From Paracoccaceae bacterium (lineage in GTDB: Bacteria > Pseudomonadota > Alphaproteobacteria > Rhizobiales > Stappiaceae): a stretch of 64,000 nucleotides of DNA. The DNA lies in the NCBI GenBank assembly GCA_002709505.1, contig PARB01000030.1, positions 55,816-119,815 on the forward strand, given 5' to 3'. Both the position numbers and the translations under genes were made by a program. Positions 30,953 to 39,599 of the stretch are shown piece by piece. Each line of letters starts with the position of its first letter. The first letter of the stretch is position 1. A model generated the notes under the pieces. The model was given only the letters and a program-made list of their open reading frames with translations. It was not told the DNA's origin and searched no databases.

Positions 30953-32506
30953 TCACCCGTTCGACCGGTCCTGCGGGCCGTCGCCCTCGCCGGTCTGGCT
31001 CCACATCTGAATACGCCGATAGAGCGTCGAGGGACTGACCTTCAATGCGTTGGCGGCGCGCGGGATATTGCCGTCGCACAGCGCGATCGCCCGCTCGATG
31101 GCCGAGCGGATCACGGTTTCGAGCGGATCTATTGCGCCCGCGGCCGCGAGCCCGTCGTCCCGCGCGGCAGCTGTCGTTGCATCCGGCGCTTGTCCGACCT
31201 CGGCAGACGGGGAAGAGCGGGTGGACTGGAGCGCCCCGGCTTGCGGCGACACGCCGCCCGCCGCCGGTCCGTCAGGCGCGTCGAGGCCAGACGGGATCTG
31301 TGCGGCATCCGATCCCGAGGGCTGCTGTGGCTGCGGCCGCGTCAGCGGAAGCATGTCCGCCTCCATGAACTCCGCGTCGTTCAGCACCACCGCGCGGCGC
31401 ACGGTGTTCTGCAGCTGGCGGATGTTGCCGGGCCACGAATAGGCGAGCAGCGCGTCCTCGCACGCGCGGGTGAAGCCGCGAAACCGCTTGCCGTCCTCGC
31501 TGGAGTACATCTTCAGGAACTCGCGCGCGATGAGGAGAACATCGTCGTCGCGCTCGCGCAGCGGCGGCAGCTCGACCGGAACGACATGCAGGCGATAATA
31601 GAGGTCCTCGCGGAACCGGCCGGCGGCGACCTCCTCCTCGGGATCGCGGTTGGTGGCGCAGACGATGCGCACGTCGACCGGTTGGGGCGTGTCCTCGCCG
31701 ACCCGCTGGACGGTCTTTTCCTGCAGAACGCGCAGCATCTTCGACTGGAGGTCGAGATCCATCTCGCAGACCTCGTCGAGAAAGAGCGTGCCGCCATCGG
31801 CCGACAGGACCGCGCCGCGCCGGTCCGACAGCGCTCCCGTGAAGGCCCCGCGCGAGTGCCCGAAGATCTCGCTCTCCAGCATGCCGGAGGGAATCGCGGC
31901 GCAATTGATCGATATAAGCGGCCCCATGGCCCGGCGGCTCAGCGAATGCAGCGCATGCGCGCACAGCTCCTTGCCCGTTCCGCTCTCGCCGGTGATGAAC
32001 ACGGTGGCATTGGTCGGCGCCGCATTGCGCAGGATGCGATAGACCGTCTGCATGGCGAAGGAGCGGCCGATCATTCCCTCGAAGCGGTCGCCGTCCATCT
32101 CCTCGCCAAGGGCTTCCAGACGATTGGTGAGCATCTGCCGGTCGATGGCGTTGCGCAGCGTCACCCGCAAGCGGTCGGCGGAAAACGGCTTCATCACGAA
32201 ATCGAACGCGCCCTCGCGCATGGCCTCCACCGCCATGTTGACGGAGGCGGTGCCGGTGATCACGACGACCTCGCAGGGGACCTGTCGCGCCTTGATCCAG
32301 CGCAGCAGGTCCAGCCCGTTGCCGTCCGGCAGATTGACATCCACGACGACGACGGAAGGGGCCGCCCGTTCGACGGCCGCCTTGGCCGCAGCCGCGGTTT
32401 CCACCGCCTCCACGGCCCAGCCCTGCGGCGCAAGATAAGCCTGATACGTCTCCGCCAGCGCGCGCGTGTCCTCCACCAGGAGGACCATGGGTGAATTCCC
32501 TGTCAT
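30953..32506 (-). CDS. NtrC/LuxO-type sigma54-dependent response regulator
   Basis: Receiver VVVVDVNLPDGNGLDLL; AAA+ GESGTGKE, GAFTGA loop, GTLFLDEVCEM; Fis HTH at C-terminus (RAANALKVSPSTLYRRI). Confidence 0.94.
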   Translation of the reverse strand: MTGNSPMVLLVEDTRALAETYQAYLAPQGWAVEAVETAAAAKAAVERAAPSVVVVDVNLPDGNGLDLLRWIKARQVPCEVVVITGTASVNMAVEAMREGAFDFVMKPFSADRLRVTLRNAIDRQMLTNRLEALGEEMDGDRFEGMIGRSFAMQTVYRILRNAAPTNATVFITGESGTGKELCAHALHSLSRRAMGPLISINCAAIPSGMLESEIFGHSRGAFTGALSDRRGAVLSADGGTLFLDEVCEMDLDLQSKMLRVLQEKTVQRVGEDTPQPVDVRIVCATNRDPEEEVAAGRFREDLYYRLHVVPVELPPLRERDDDVLLIAREFLKMYSSEDGKRFRGFTRACEDALLAYSWPGNIRQLQNTVRRAVVLNDAEFMEADMLPLTRPQPQQPSGSDAAQIPSGLDAPDGPAAGGVSPQAGALQSTRSSPSAEVGQAPDATTAAARDDGLAAAGAIDPLETVIRSAIERAIALCDGNIPRAANALKVSPSTLYRRIQMWSQTGEGDGPQDRSNG

Positions 32507-32931
32507 CCGTGCAATCAACCACCCCTAGTGTTCGCTCCGGCGTCGCGTTCCGTGGTCAGCAGAGTGTTGCCGCAAAATGCGGTCACCGAAACGCCAGTGG
32601 GAACCAGACTAGGCGATAGGGACGCATTGGGAAACATGGAGTTTGTGACAAGGCTACAGGACGATGAAACCGCGCGCGCACGCCTTTGCCGGCGCTGCCG
32701 CGCTCCGTCGCGCGGCACAGCCCGGGTTACAGCCCCCGAGCCGGATCGGCATTTCGAAAGGGCAAGCCTTGCCGACGGTCCCCAACCGACCGCGCGCCGG
32801 CGGGATCTGTTACAGGCGACGTTACGGCGACAGGCACCTGTCTGCCGGTCTCCGGTTCCGTCCGCGCGGCGCGGGCGGGATGGGCTGGCAAGCCAAACGC
32901 GCCCCGGGCAGGAGCCGCGCCGCGGACCCAA

Positions 32932-35061
32932 TTACGCCGGCGCGAGATCGTCCGGCAGATCCATTCCGGCACGCGACAGTCCGTCCCGCAGCCGCTCCCA
33001 GGTCGCCGGATCGCTGATCGGGAAACAGTTGCCGATCCAGCGCGCGATTTCCGCGCGGCTTGGCGGGGACGGCCCGACCCAGCGCTCGCGAACCCGCGCC
33101 TCGAGCCGGATCCGCTGGGCCTGCGCCTCGATCTCCTGTCCGCTCAGCGCGAGTGCGGCGACATACCAGGCCTCGACGCCGAGATAACCGCCCTTGAGAT
33201 ACCGGAAGGCGGTGATGGCCTGCTCGTAGTTCCGGCTCAGGAACATGATGCCGACGAAATAGCTCCAGTGCAGCGGCGAGGTCAGGAGCCCGCTGTCGCG
33301 CAACTGGAAGGCAATCCGCGACGCCTCCTTGCCATGGCCGAAATAGGCAAGGCCATGCGCCCCCGACAGCAGCGTCCAGGGGTCGTTGTCGTTCAGCGCC
33401 AGCGCCTGGCGGTGATGCGCCTCCGCCTGGGCGAAGCGGCGCTGAAGCGCGGCCGTCCAGGCGGAACACAGATGCGCCCGCGCATCGAAGGGATCGATCG
33501 ACAGGGCAACGCGCGCCAGACCGGCGGCACGGTCGAGATCCTCCTGCAGCAATCCCTGCCCGGGAAAGATGATGTGCCGGGTGTTGATGATCTGCGCCAG
33601 GCAAGAGTAGGCGGGACCGAACCCGGGGTTTTCCTCGATGATTGCGGAGACGATCCGCTCCGCGCGCAAGGAGTTTTCCCGGCGCCAGGTGGCATGCAGA
33701 CGCTGCGCGACCAGAAGCCGGTCGTAATGTTCCACCGAGACGTCCGGCATCCGCGACATGCTGGCCAGACGTTCGGCGGAAATGGTCACATTCATCGCGA
33801 GCGCGATGTCTGCGACCAGCGCCGGCTGGCGGGCGAACAGCTCGTCGATCGCCAGTTCGGAATTGCGCCCCCAGACATAGGCATTGGAGCGGGAGTTCTT
33901 GACCGTGACGGAATAGGACAGCATGCGCCCCGACCGTATCGCGCTGATCGCCACCCGATAGAGCGGCGACAGGGACTGCGACAGATCCTCCGTCATTCCG
34001 TCGGCGACGGACCATTCCCGGAAGCGCACGAGCCGAGAGATGAGGTCGTGACGAAAGACCCGGGCAAGCCGCGTATCCTCGTCCGACAGCGTCACATGCA
34101 TGACCGGATCGACCACGATCACCGGCGGCGCATGCGCGGCGGCCGGCTCCTCCGCGAGGGACGGCGGCCGGGGATGCGCTCCAGCCCCGCCGGCCGAACC
34201 CGGGTCGACAAGGGAACCGTTCGGGGCGGGCCGGGACCCGGATACGGAACGTGCGGTGCCCGCGCGCTCCTGGGCCAGCCAATCCGCGAAATGCCCCAGC
34301 TTGATGTCGACGATCAGGGTCTGGGTTTCACGGGAGGGCTGCGCATCGAACTCCTCCTCCAGAAGGTTCCAGAGTTCCTCATAGGCGCGAAGGGCGGAAG
34401 TGTAATCCCCGCGCACGGCGCGCGCCGCAATGAAGGCGCGACAGGCCGGCTCATGCGTCGGATCGATGTTCAGCAGCGCAACCGCTGCTTCCTCGATGGC
34501 GTGCCAGTCCTCTCCGTCGAGCGCGATTCTCGGTTCCAGCACACCGCGCAGCTGGTCATGGAACTGCTGGCGCCGCACCCGCAGCCAGGCGGTGAACGGT
34601 TCGGACAGCATCTCGCCTCCCTCGACGAGACGCTCCGACAGACGCTTTTCGTCGATCAGCCGGCGGGGCACCTTGCCGTCGGCGGAAAACAGATCCTGAA
34701 TATCGGTCCGGACCCGATCGAGATCGAGCGTGATGTGAAGCTTGTCGCCGCCAAGCCCGTCGAAGCCGGCGGTCTCGAGAATACGTCTCAGGATCAGCAG
34801 GGTCTGGCGCAGCGACGAGCGGGCGTGATGATCGGAACTGTCTTCCCAAAACAGGTTGGCGGCGGTTTCGCGCGACAGACGACCGCCCGGCGACAGGCAC
34901 AAACGGGCAAGCAGGCCTTCCGCCTTGCGCGAGCGGAAGACGACCGGCATCCCGTCCACGTCGAACCGCGGAACCCCGAGAAGGTGCACATGCAACACCG
35001 ACGACCGGTCGGGCGCCTGCATACCGGCCTCCGCCTTATCGTTTCCGCCAATGTTGTCCAC
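32932..35061 (-). CDS. SARP-family (winged-helix + BTAD) transcriptional regulator with TPR-like C-terminus
   Basis: VHLLGVPRFDVDGMPVVFRSRKAEGLLARLCLSPGGRLSRETAANLFWEDSSDHHARSSLRQTLLILRR; BTAD-like GDYTSALRAYEELWNLLEEEFDAQPSRETQTLI; TPR-like repeats. Confidence 0.85.
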   Translation of the reverse strand: MDNIGGNDKAEAGMQAPDRSSVLHVHLLGVPRFDVDGMPVVFRSRKAEGLLARLCLSPGGRLSRETAANLFWEDSSDHHARSSLRQTLLILRRILETAGFDGLGGDKLHITLDLDRVRTDIQDLFSADGKVPRRLIDEKRLSERLVEGGEMLSEPFTAWLRVRRQQFHDQLRGVLEPRIALDGEDWHAIEEAAVALLNIDPTHEPACRAFIAARAVRGDYTSALRAYEELWNLLEEEFDAQPSRETQTLIVDIKLGHFADWLAQERAGTARSVSGSRPAPNGSLVDPGSAGGAGAHPRPPSLAEEPAAAHAPPVIVVDPVMHVTLSDEDTRLARVFRHDLISRLVRFREWSVADGMTEDLSQSLSPLYRVAISAIRSGRMLSYSVTVKNSRSNAYVWGRNSELAIDELFARQPALVADIALAMNVTISAERLASMSRMPDVSVEHYDRLLVAQRLHATWRRENSLRAERIVSAIIEENPGFGPAYSCLAQIINTRHIIFPGQGLLQEDLDRAAGLARVALSIDPFDARAHLCSAWTAALQRRFAQAEAHHRQALALNDNDPWTLLSGAHGLAYFGHGKEASRIAFQLRDSGLLTSPLHWSYFVGIMFLSRNYEQAITAFRYLKGGYLGVEAWYVAALALSGQEIEAQAQRIRLEARVRERWVGPSPPSRAEIARWIGNCFPISDPATWERLRDGLSRAGMDLPDDLAPA

Positions 35062-35126
35062 AATCGCCTCTGCCCCGTCGCCCTGTCGCAGTCTGACCGT
35101 GACTTGCCTCTCTCACGCTTTTTTCC

Positions 35127-35469
35127 TTGTTTTTTCAATGGTTGCGCAAATCCTTGAGCAATACAACCATTCACCTCCGCCCGCGTTCATCGCGCGCTCG
35201 CGAAAACGCGGCCGCATGCGCGTCCGCCCCGGCTTTCGGCGGATCAAGGTTGCTTCCTTGTACCAACAACACGCTCAGAGCGAAATCAGGGTCATGCCCG
35301 ATCCGCCCTCCATCACCGCGGTTTTTTGTGTTTTTCCGGCGCTTCCACGCGCCCTTCGGCGGCCCCGGTCTGCACCGGGCCCTGCAGCATCGTCCGAAAG
35401 CCCCGGGGGCCATCAAAATCACGGACATATAACGCTGGTTGTTTTTTCATAATTGTAACGAATGGTTGT
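35127..35469. repeat. Repeated motif in SARP upstream region: TTGTTTTTTCA plus AATGGTTG
   Basis: ttgttttttca at 35127-35137 and 35439-35449; aatggttg at 35137-35144; gaatggttgt at 35460-35469 and inverted (acaaccattc) at 35163-35172. Confidence 0.5.
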
Positions 35470-35836
35470 GCCCGGGTGTGAGTGGTTTTGCCACTTAGTT
35501 TGCAGGTTTCGTTCACAGCTGGCTCACTCGCAGCCGACTGAGGTCTGCCTGCCGTTTTCCGACCGGCGGGCGGCCCAGGAGCGGTCCCGGCGCACAGCCT
35601 GATGACGAGACTGACGACCAGACTGATGTCCAGACGACCTCCAACGACGGGATGGCGTCGACGTGTTTCAAGGGGTGGCCTTGGGGCGTTTGCACAGTCG
35701 CATCGCAAAGCCTTGGTTCGCCCCGAGGTCCGATGCGAAACGCCGCAAGTCACATGCGGACCGCAGCAAGCCTTTCTTCTGCGGGTCCAAACGTGACCCA
35801 ACTGGGCCGGGTTGATGTCAACCCGGCCCGCTTTTG
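35470..35836 (+). ncRNA. Candidate structured ncRNA ending in intrinsic terminator
   Basis: Successive stems: AGTGG/CCACT (35481-35495), GCCTGCCG/CGGCGGGC with one U-G (35547-35571), nested GGCGTTT+CGCATCG+CCTTGG/CCGAGG+CGATGCG+AAACGCC (35685-35744), GGACCGCAG/CTGCGgGTCC (35758-35788), terminator 35804-35835; no credible CDS. Confidence 0.45.
35804..35835 (+). terminator. Intrinsic terminator, perfect 12-bp stem plus TTTT
   Basis: gggccgggttga (35804-35815) tg tcaacccggccc (35818-35829) g c tttt. Confidence 0.7.
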
Positions 35837-36204
35837 AGGCACGGGCCGGTCCGACTGGCGCCGGCCGGCTGAAAGCTGTGATGCGGCGATATACATGGTG
35901 CTCCGTGCATGGGGCTCCGCGCATGGGACTCGAGCCGCCCGGGTCCGAGGGCGGCCGAAAGGGGACGCAAGTAGACCGCAGAGGGGTTTGAAGAGCAGAG
36001 GGGCAGAGAGCGCCAGAGAGGGTCCGAAGGGGCGGAAACGGCTTTCGCCCGACGCGACACACCTTCTTGAATTTGCCAAGGATCGCAGGCGCCTGCGCCC
36101 GGTCATGTGGCCCACGGTTTTCCAAGGCGCGATAGCGCCTCATTCATTGGCCTGGCGGCAAAGGGAATTCACATAGTCATACTTCCGGAATTTTCAGTCG
36201 CTCA

Positions 36205-36238
36205 TCGCCCGTCCGCGTCTCGCGGGCGGGCGATTTTT
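36205..36238 (+). terminator. Intrinsic terminator
   Basis: tcgcccgtccgcg (36205-36217) tct cgcgggcgggcga (36221-36233) ttttt. Confidence 0.75.
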
Positions 36239-36418
36239 CTCGCTCCCCTCCCCGGCTCCGCCTGACCGCGCCCGCGCGCATTCTTCTGCCGGCATGCGCT
36301 CCTGTTCGGGCCCCGGACACTCGGCGCGCCATCGCCGACCGGCCGCGAAACGCCCTTTTCCTTTCCCTCGCCCGTTCAAGACACTATTGATTCACAACGG
36401 GAAACAGAAAGGGTCCGC

Positions 36419-37339
36419 GTGAGCGCCTTGCCACCGATAGATGTCGCCGATCTGCGCGTGCTGGTGTCGCTCGCCAGCGAGCGGCATTTCGCGCGTGCCG
36501 CTCAGGCCTGCAACCTGTCGCAGCCGGCGCTTTCGACACGCATCCGTCGCATGGAGGAAGCGCTCGGCACACCACTGGTGCAACGCGGGCAGCGCTTCCT
36601 GGGGTTCACCGAGGCCGGCGAGCGGGTGCTTGCCCGCGCACGTCGCGTGCTTGCCGATCTGGACGGCCTTCGCCAGGACGTGACGGGCGGGGCGGATCTC
36701 TCCGGCCGCCTGAGGATCGGCGTGATCCCGAGCGCCACGCCGCTCGCCGGACGACTGGCGGCAGCACTCGCGCAAGACCACCCCAATGTGGAGGTCGTCT
36801 GCACCAGCCTGTCCTCGCGCATGATCGAGGCAGGCCTGCTGGATTTTTCCCTCGACGCGGGCATCACCTATCTGAACAACGAACCCCTGCACAACGTCGA
36901 TACCCTGCCGCTTCAACCGGAGAGCTATTGCCTCGTCGGATCGCGCGATCTGCTCGGGAAGAGCGAAGCCCCGGCCAGCTGGAAACAGGCGGCAGACTGG
37001 CCCCTCGCGCTGCTGACGAGCGACATGCAGAACCGGCGCATCCTCGACAAGGCCTTCGCCGATGCCGGGGCGACGCCACAGGTGGTGTTCGAGGCGAACA
37101 GCTTCCTCTCGATCTTCGGACGCGCGGGACGGACAACCTCCCCGGTCGTGGCGATCCTGCCGCGGATGATCGTCGACGAATTGAAAACCGATGCGCTCGG
37201 CATTCGCGAACTTGAAGCCATGCGCGTGCCGCCCGTGATCGGGCTGGTCGCGCCGCGCCGGAACCTGCAATTGCCGCTGACGTCCGCGCTCTGGCGCGTG
37301 TGTCTTGCGGCGCCGCAATCCGTTGATAACCTGTCATGA
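36419..37339 (+). CDS. LysR family regulator adjacent to formate dehydrogenase genes (GTG start)
   Basis: DLRVLVSLASERHFARAAQACNLSQPALSTRIRRMEEALGTPLVQRGQR HTH. Confidence 0.93.
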   Translation: MSALPPIDVADLRVLVSLASERHFARAAQACNLSQPALSTRIRRMEEALGTPLVQRGQRFLGFTEAGERVLARARRVLADLDGLRQDVTGGADLSGRLRIGVIPSATPLAGRLAAALAQDHPNVEVVCTSLSSRMIEAGLLDFSLDAGITYLNNEPLHNVDTLPLQPESYCLVGSRDLLGKSEAPASWKQAADWPLALLTSDMQNRRILDKAFADAGATPQVVFEANSFLSIFGRAGRTTSPVVAILPRMIVDELKTDALGIRELEAMRVPPVIGLVAPRRNLQLPLTSALWRVCLAAPQSVDNLS

Positions 37340-37422
37340 TCACGCGATTGCCAATCGCGATTTGAATTCGCTGGCAAATTCCCCGCCACTCGGTCGTTCG
37401 ACAACGAAGGGACAGGGTGGCA

Positions 37423-39123
37423 ATGCTGGGCGGAAGTCGCGGACCGTATTCAGGCGCGGTCGACAGGGGCCGGAAGGGCCGGAGCGGACGGCTCAAGGGG
37501 CGCGCGCTCGACGACGGCGCTCTCGACGACGTGCGCCGGCTGCTTGGCGAGGCGCCGCGCCGGCGGGATCTCTTGATCGAGCATCTGCACAAGCTGCAGG
37601 ATGAATTCGGCGGCCTGACCAGCGCTCATCTCAAGGCACTCTCCCACGAGATGCGCCTGTCGGAGGCCGAGGTCTTCGAGGTCGCGAGTTTCTACCACCA
37701 CTTCGACATCGTGAAGGACGGCGCGGATCTGCCGCCGCTGACAATCCGTGTCTGCGACAGCCTGTCGTGCATGATGGCGGGCGCGGAGCAACTGATCGCC
37801 GAGCTGGAAACGCAGACCGATCCGCGCGACATCCGCATCCAGCGCGCCGCCTGCCAGGGGCGCTGCGCCGAGGCGCCGGCAGCCCAGGTCGGGCGCAACG
37901 AGGTCGGACATGCGACCGCCGACGCCCTGCTGGCCGCAGCAAAGGCCGGAGAGACGGCCCCGCGTCCGGTCGAGGGTCTCAACCTCGAGGCCTATCGCGC
38001 CAAGGGCGGCTATGCGCTTCTGCAGGAGTGTCTTGCCGGCAAGCGCAAGCCGGAGGATCTGATCGCGACCCTGTCCGACGCGGGACTGCGCGGTCTCGGC
38101 GGCGCCGGCTTTCCGGCCGGGCGCAAGTGGGAGATCGTGCGCTCCTTCCCCGGTCCCCGGCTCATGAGCGTGAACGGCGACGAGGGCGAACCCGGAACCT
38201 TCAAGGACAGGCTGTTCCTGGAGCAGGACCCGCACCGCATGCTGGAAGGCGCGCTGATCGCCGCCTGGGCGGTCGGGGCGGAGCGCATCTATCTCTACAT
38301 GCGCGACGAATATCCCGGCGTTCTGGAGGTCTTGCGCCGCGAACTGGCGGAGCTTGCCGCAAGCGGCCTCACCGATCACGCCCCCATCGAGCTGCGGCGC
38401 GGCGCCGGCGCCTATATCTGCGGCGAGGAAAGCGCGATGCTGGAATCGATCGAGGGCAAGCGCGGCCTCCCCCGGCACCGCCCGCCGTATATTGCGGAGA
38501 AAGGCCTCTTCGGCCGCCCGACGCTCAACCACAACATCGAGACGCTGTTCTGGATCCGCGACATCATCGAGCATGGCGCGGAGCGCTTCGCGGGCCACGG
38601 CAAGGACGACCACTCGGGCCTGCGCTCGTTCTCCGTTTCGGGGCGCGTTCGCAAACCGGGCGTCGCGATCCTGCCCACGGGAAGCACGATCCACGAGATC
38701 ATCGAGGCCTGCGGCGGTATGGCCGAGGGCCATACGCTTGCCGGCTTCCTGCCGGGCGGCGCCTCCGGCGGGATCTTCCCCGCCTCCATGGCCGACCTGC
38801 CGATGGATTTCGGGACCTTCGAGCCGCATGGCGGCTTCATCGGCTCGCATGCGGTTGTGATCCTCTCCGACAAGGATGACATGCACGCGGTCGCGCTCAA
38901 CCTGCTGCGCTTCTTCAAGCACGAGAGCTGCGGGCAATGCACGCCGTGCCGGGTCGGAACGGAGAAGATGGTCGCCATGCTGGAACAGGGCGACTGGGAC
39001 GAAGCGCGTCTCGGCGATCTGGAACAGATCATGCGCGACGCCTCGATCTGCGGGCTCGGACAGGCCGCGAGCAATCCGGTCCGCTCCGTGCTGAATTTCT
39101 TCGCAAGGACAAGCGCGACATGA
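37423..39123 (+). CDS. NAD-dependent formate dehydrogenase beta subunit, fused NuoE/NuoF-like (Fdh1B/FdsB type)
   Basis: N-terminal thioredoxin-like 2Fe-2S region (VCDSLSCMMAG...AACQGRCAEAPA), then NuoF FMN/NAD region (GLRGLGGAGFPAGRKW, VNGDEGEPGTFKDR, GAYICGEESAMLESIEG), ESCGQCTPCRVG. Confidence 0.92.
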   Translation: MLGGSRGPYSGAVDRGRKGRSGRLKGRALDDGALDDVRRLLGEAPRRRDLLIEHLHKLQDEFGGLTSAHLKALSHEMRLSEAEVFEVASFYHHFDIVKDGADLPPLTIRVCDSLSCMMAGAEQLIAELETQTDPRDIRIQRAACQGRCAEAPAAQVGRNEVGHATADALLAAAKAGETAPRPVEGLNLEAYRAKGGYALLQECLAGKRKPEDLIATLSDAGLRGLGGAGFPAGRKWEIVRSFPGPRLMSVNGDEGEPGTFKDRLFLEQDPHRMLEGALIAAWAVGAERIYLYMRDEYPGVLEVLRRELAELAASGLTDHAPIELRRGAGAYICGEESAMLESIEGKRGLPRHRPPYIAEKGLFGRPTLNHNIETLFWIRDIIEHGAERFAGHGKDDHSGLRSFSVSGRVRKPGVAILPTGSTIHEIIEACGGMAEGHTLAGFLPGGASGGIFPASMADLPMDFGTFEPHGGFIGSHAVVILSDKDDMHAVALNLLRFFKHESCGQCTPCRVGTEKMVAMLEQGDWDEARLGDLEQIMRDASICGLGQAASNPVRSVLNFFARTSAT

Positions 39124-39599
39124 TCATTCGCCCGGCGACACAGGCGGATCTCGAGCGCTTCGCCGCCCTCGTGAGCGAGCTGGAACATCACTACGGATCG
39201 GACATCGACCCCGATCTGGTCCGGCAACGCCTTGCGGAGGGTCTTTCACGCTACCGGGATCTGGTGGTTCTTGTGGCGGAGGACGGCGACGCGCTGCTCG
39301 GCCATGCGACGATGTCGCCGCTCTATCCGGCCGGACGGGCCAATCCCGCCTTTTTCGTCAAGGACGTCTTTGTTTCCAGGAATGCTCGCGGCCGCGGGGT
39401 CGGCGAGGCGCTCCTTCGCGCCTGCGCGTCCGAGGCCCTGGCGCGCGGCGCGCCGCGAATGGACCTGAGCGTCGATGCCGACAATGAGGGCGCGATCCGG
39501 CTCTACCGACGATTGGGCGCGGTGGAGCCCGAGAAACGTTACCTGCGATGGGACGGCGAAAGCCTGGAAAAGCTTGCGGGAGCCCCGGACAATGACTGA
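39120..39599 (+). CDS. GNAT family N-acetyltransferase embedded in the formate dehydrogenase operon
   Basis: ATGA overlap with upstream gene; FVKDVFVSRNARGRGVGEALLRACASEAL, LSVDADNEGAIRLYRRLGA. Confidence 0.88.
   Translation: MIIRPATQADLERFAALVSELEHHYGSDIDPDLVRQRLAEGLSRYRDLVVLVAEDGDALLGHATMSPLYPAGRANPAFFVKDVFVSRNARGRGVGEALLRACASEALARGAPRMDLSVDADNEGAIRLYRRLGAVEPEKRYLRWDGESLEKLAGAPDND

Noticed and set aside
35313-36143. 276-aa minus ORF in the ncRNA region
   Set aside because: Low-complexity Arg/Pro/Cys-rich translation, no RBS or domain, overlaps strong hairpins; better explained as non-coding.
35470-36238. Known housekeeping RNAs (RNase P, tmRNA, SRP, 6S)
   Set aside because: Looked for signature motifs such as GAGGAAAGTCCGGGC or a tmRNA tag sequence on both strands and did not find them.
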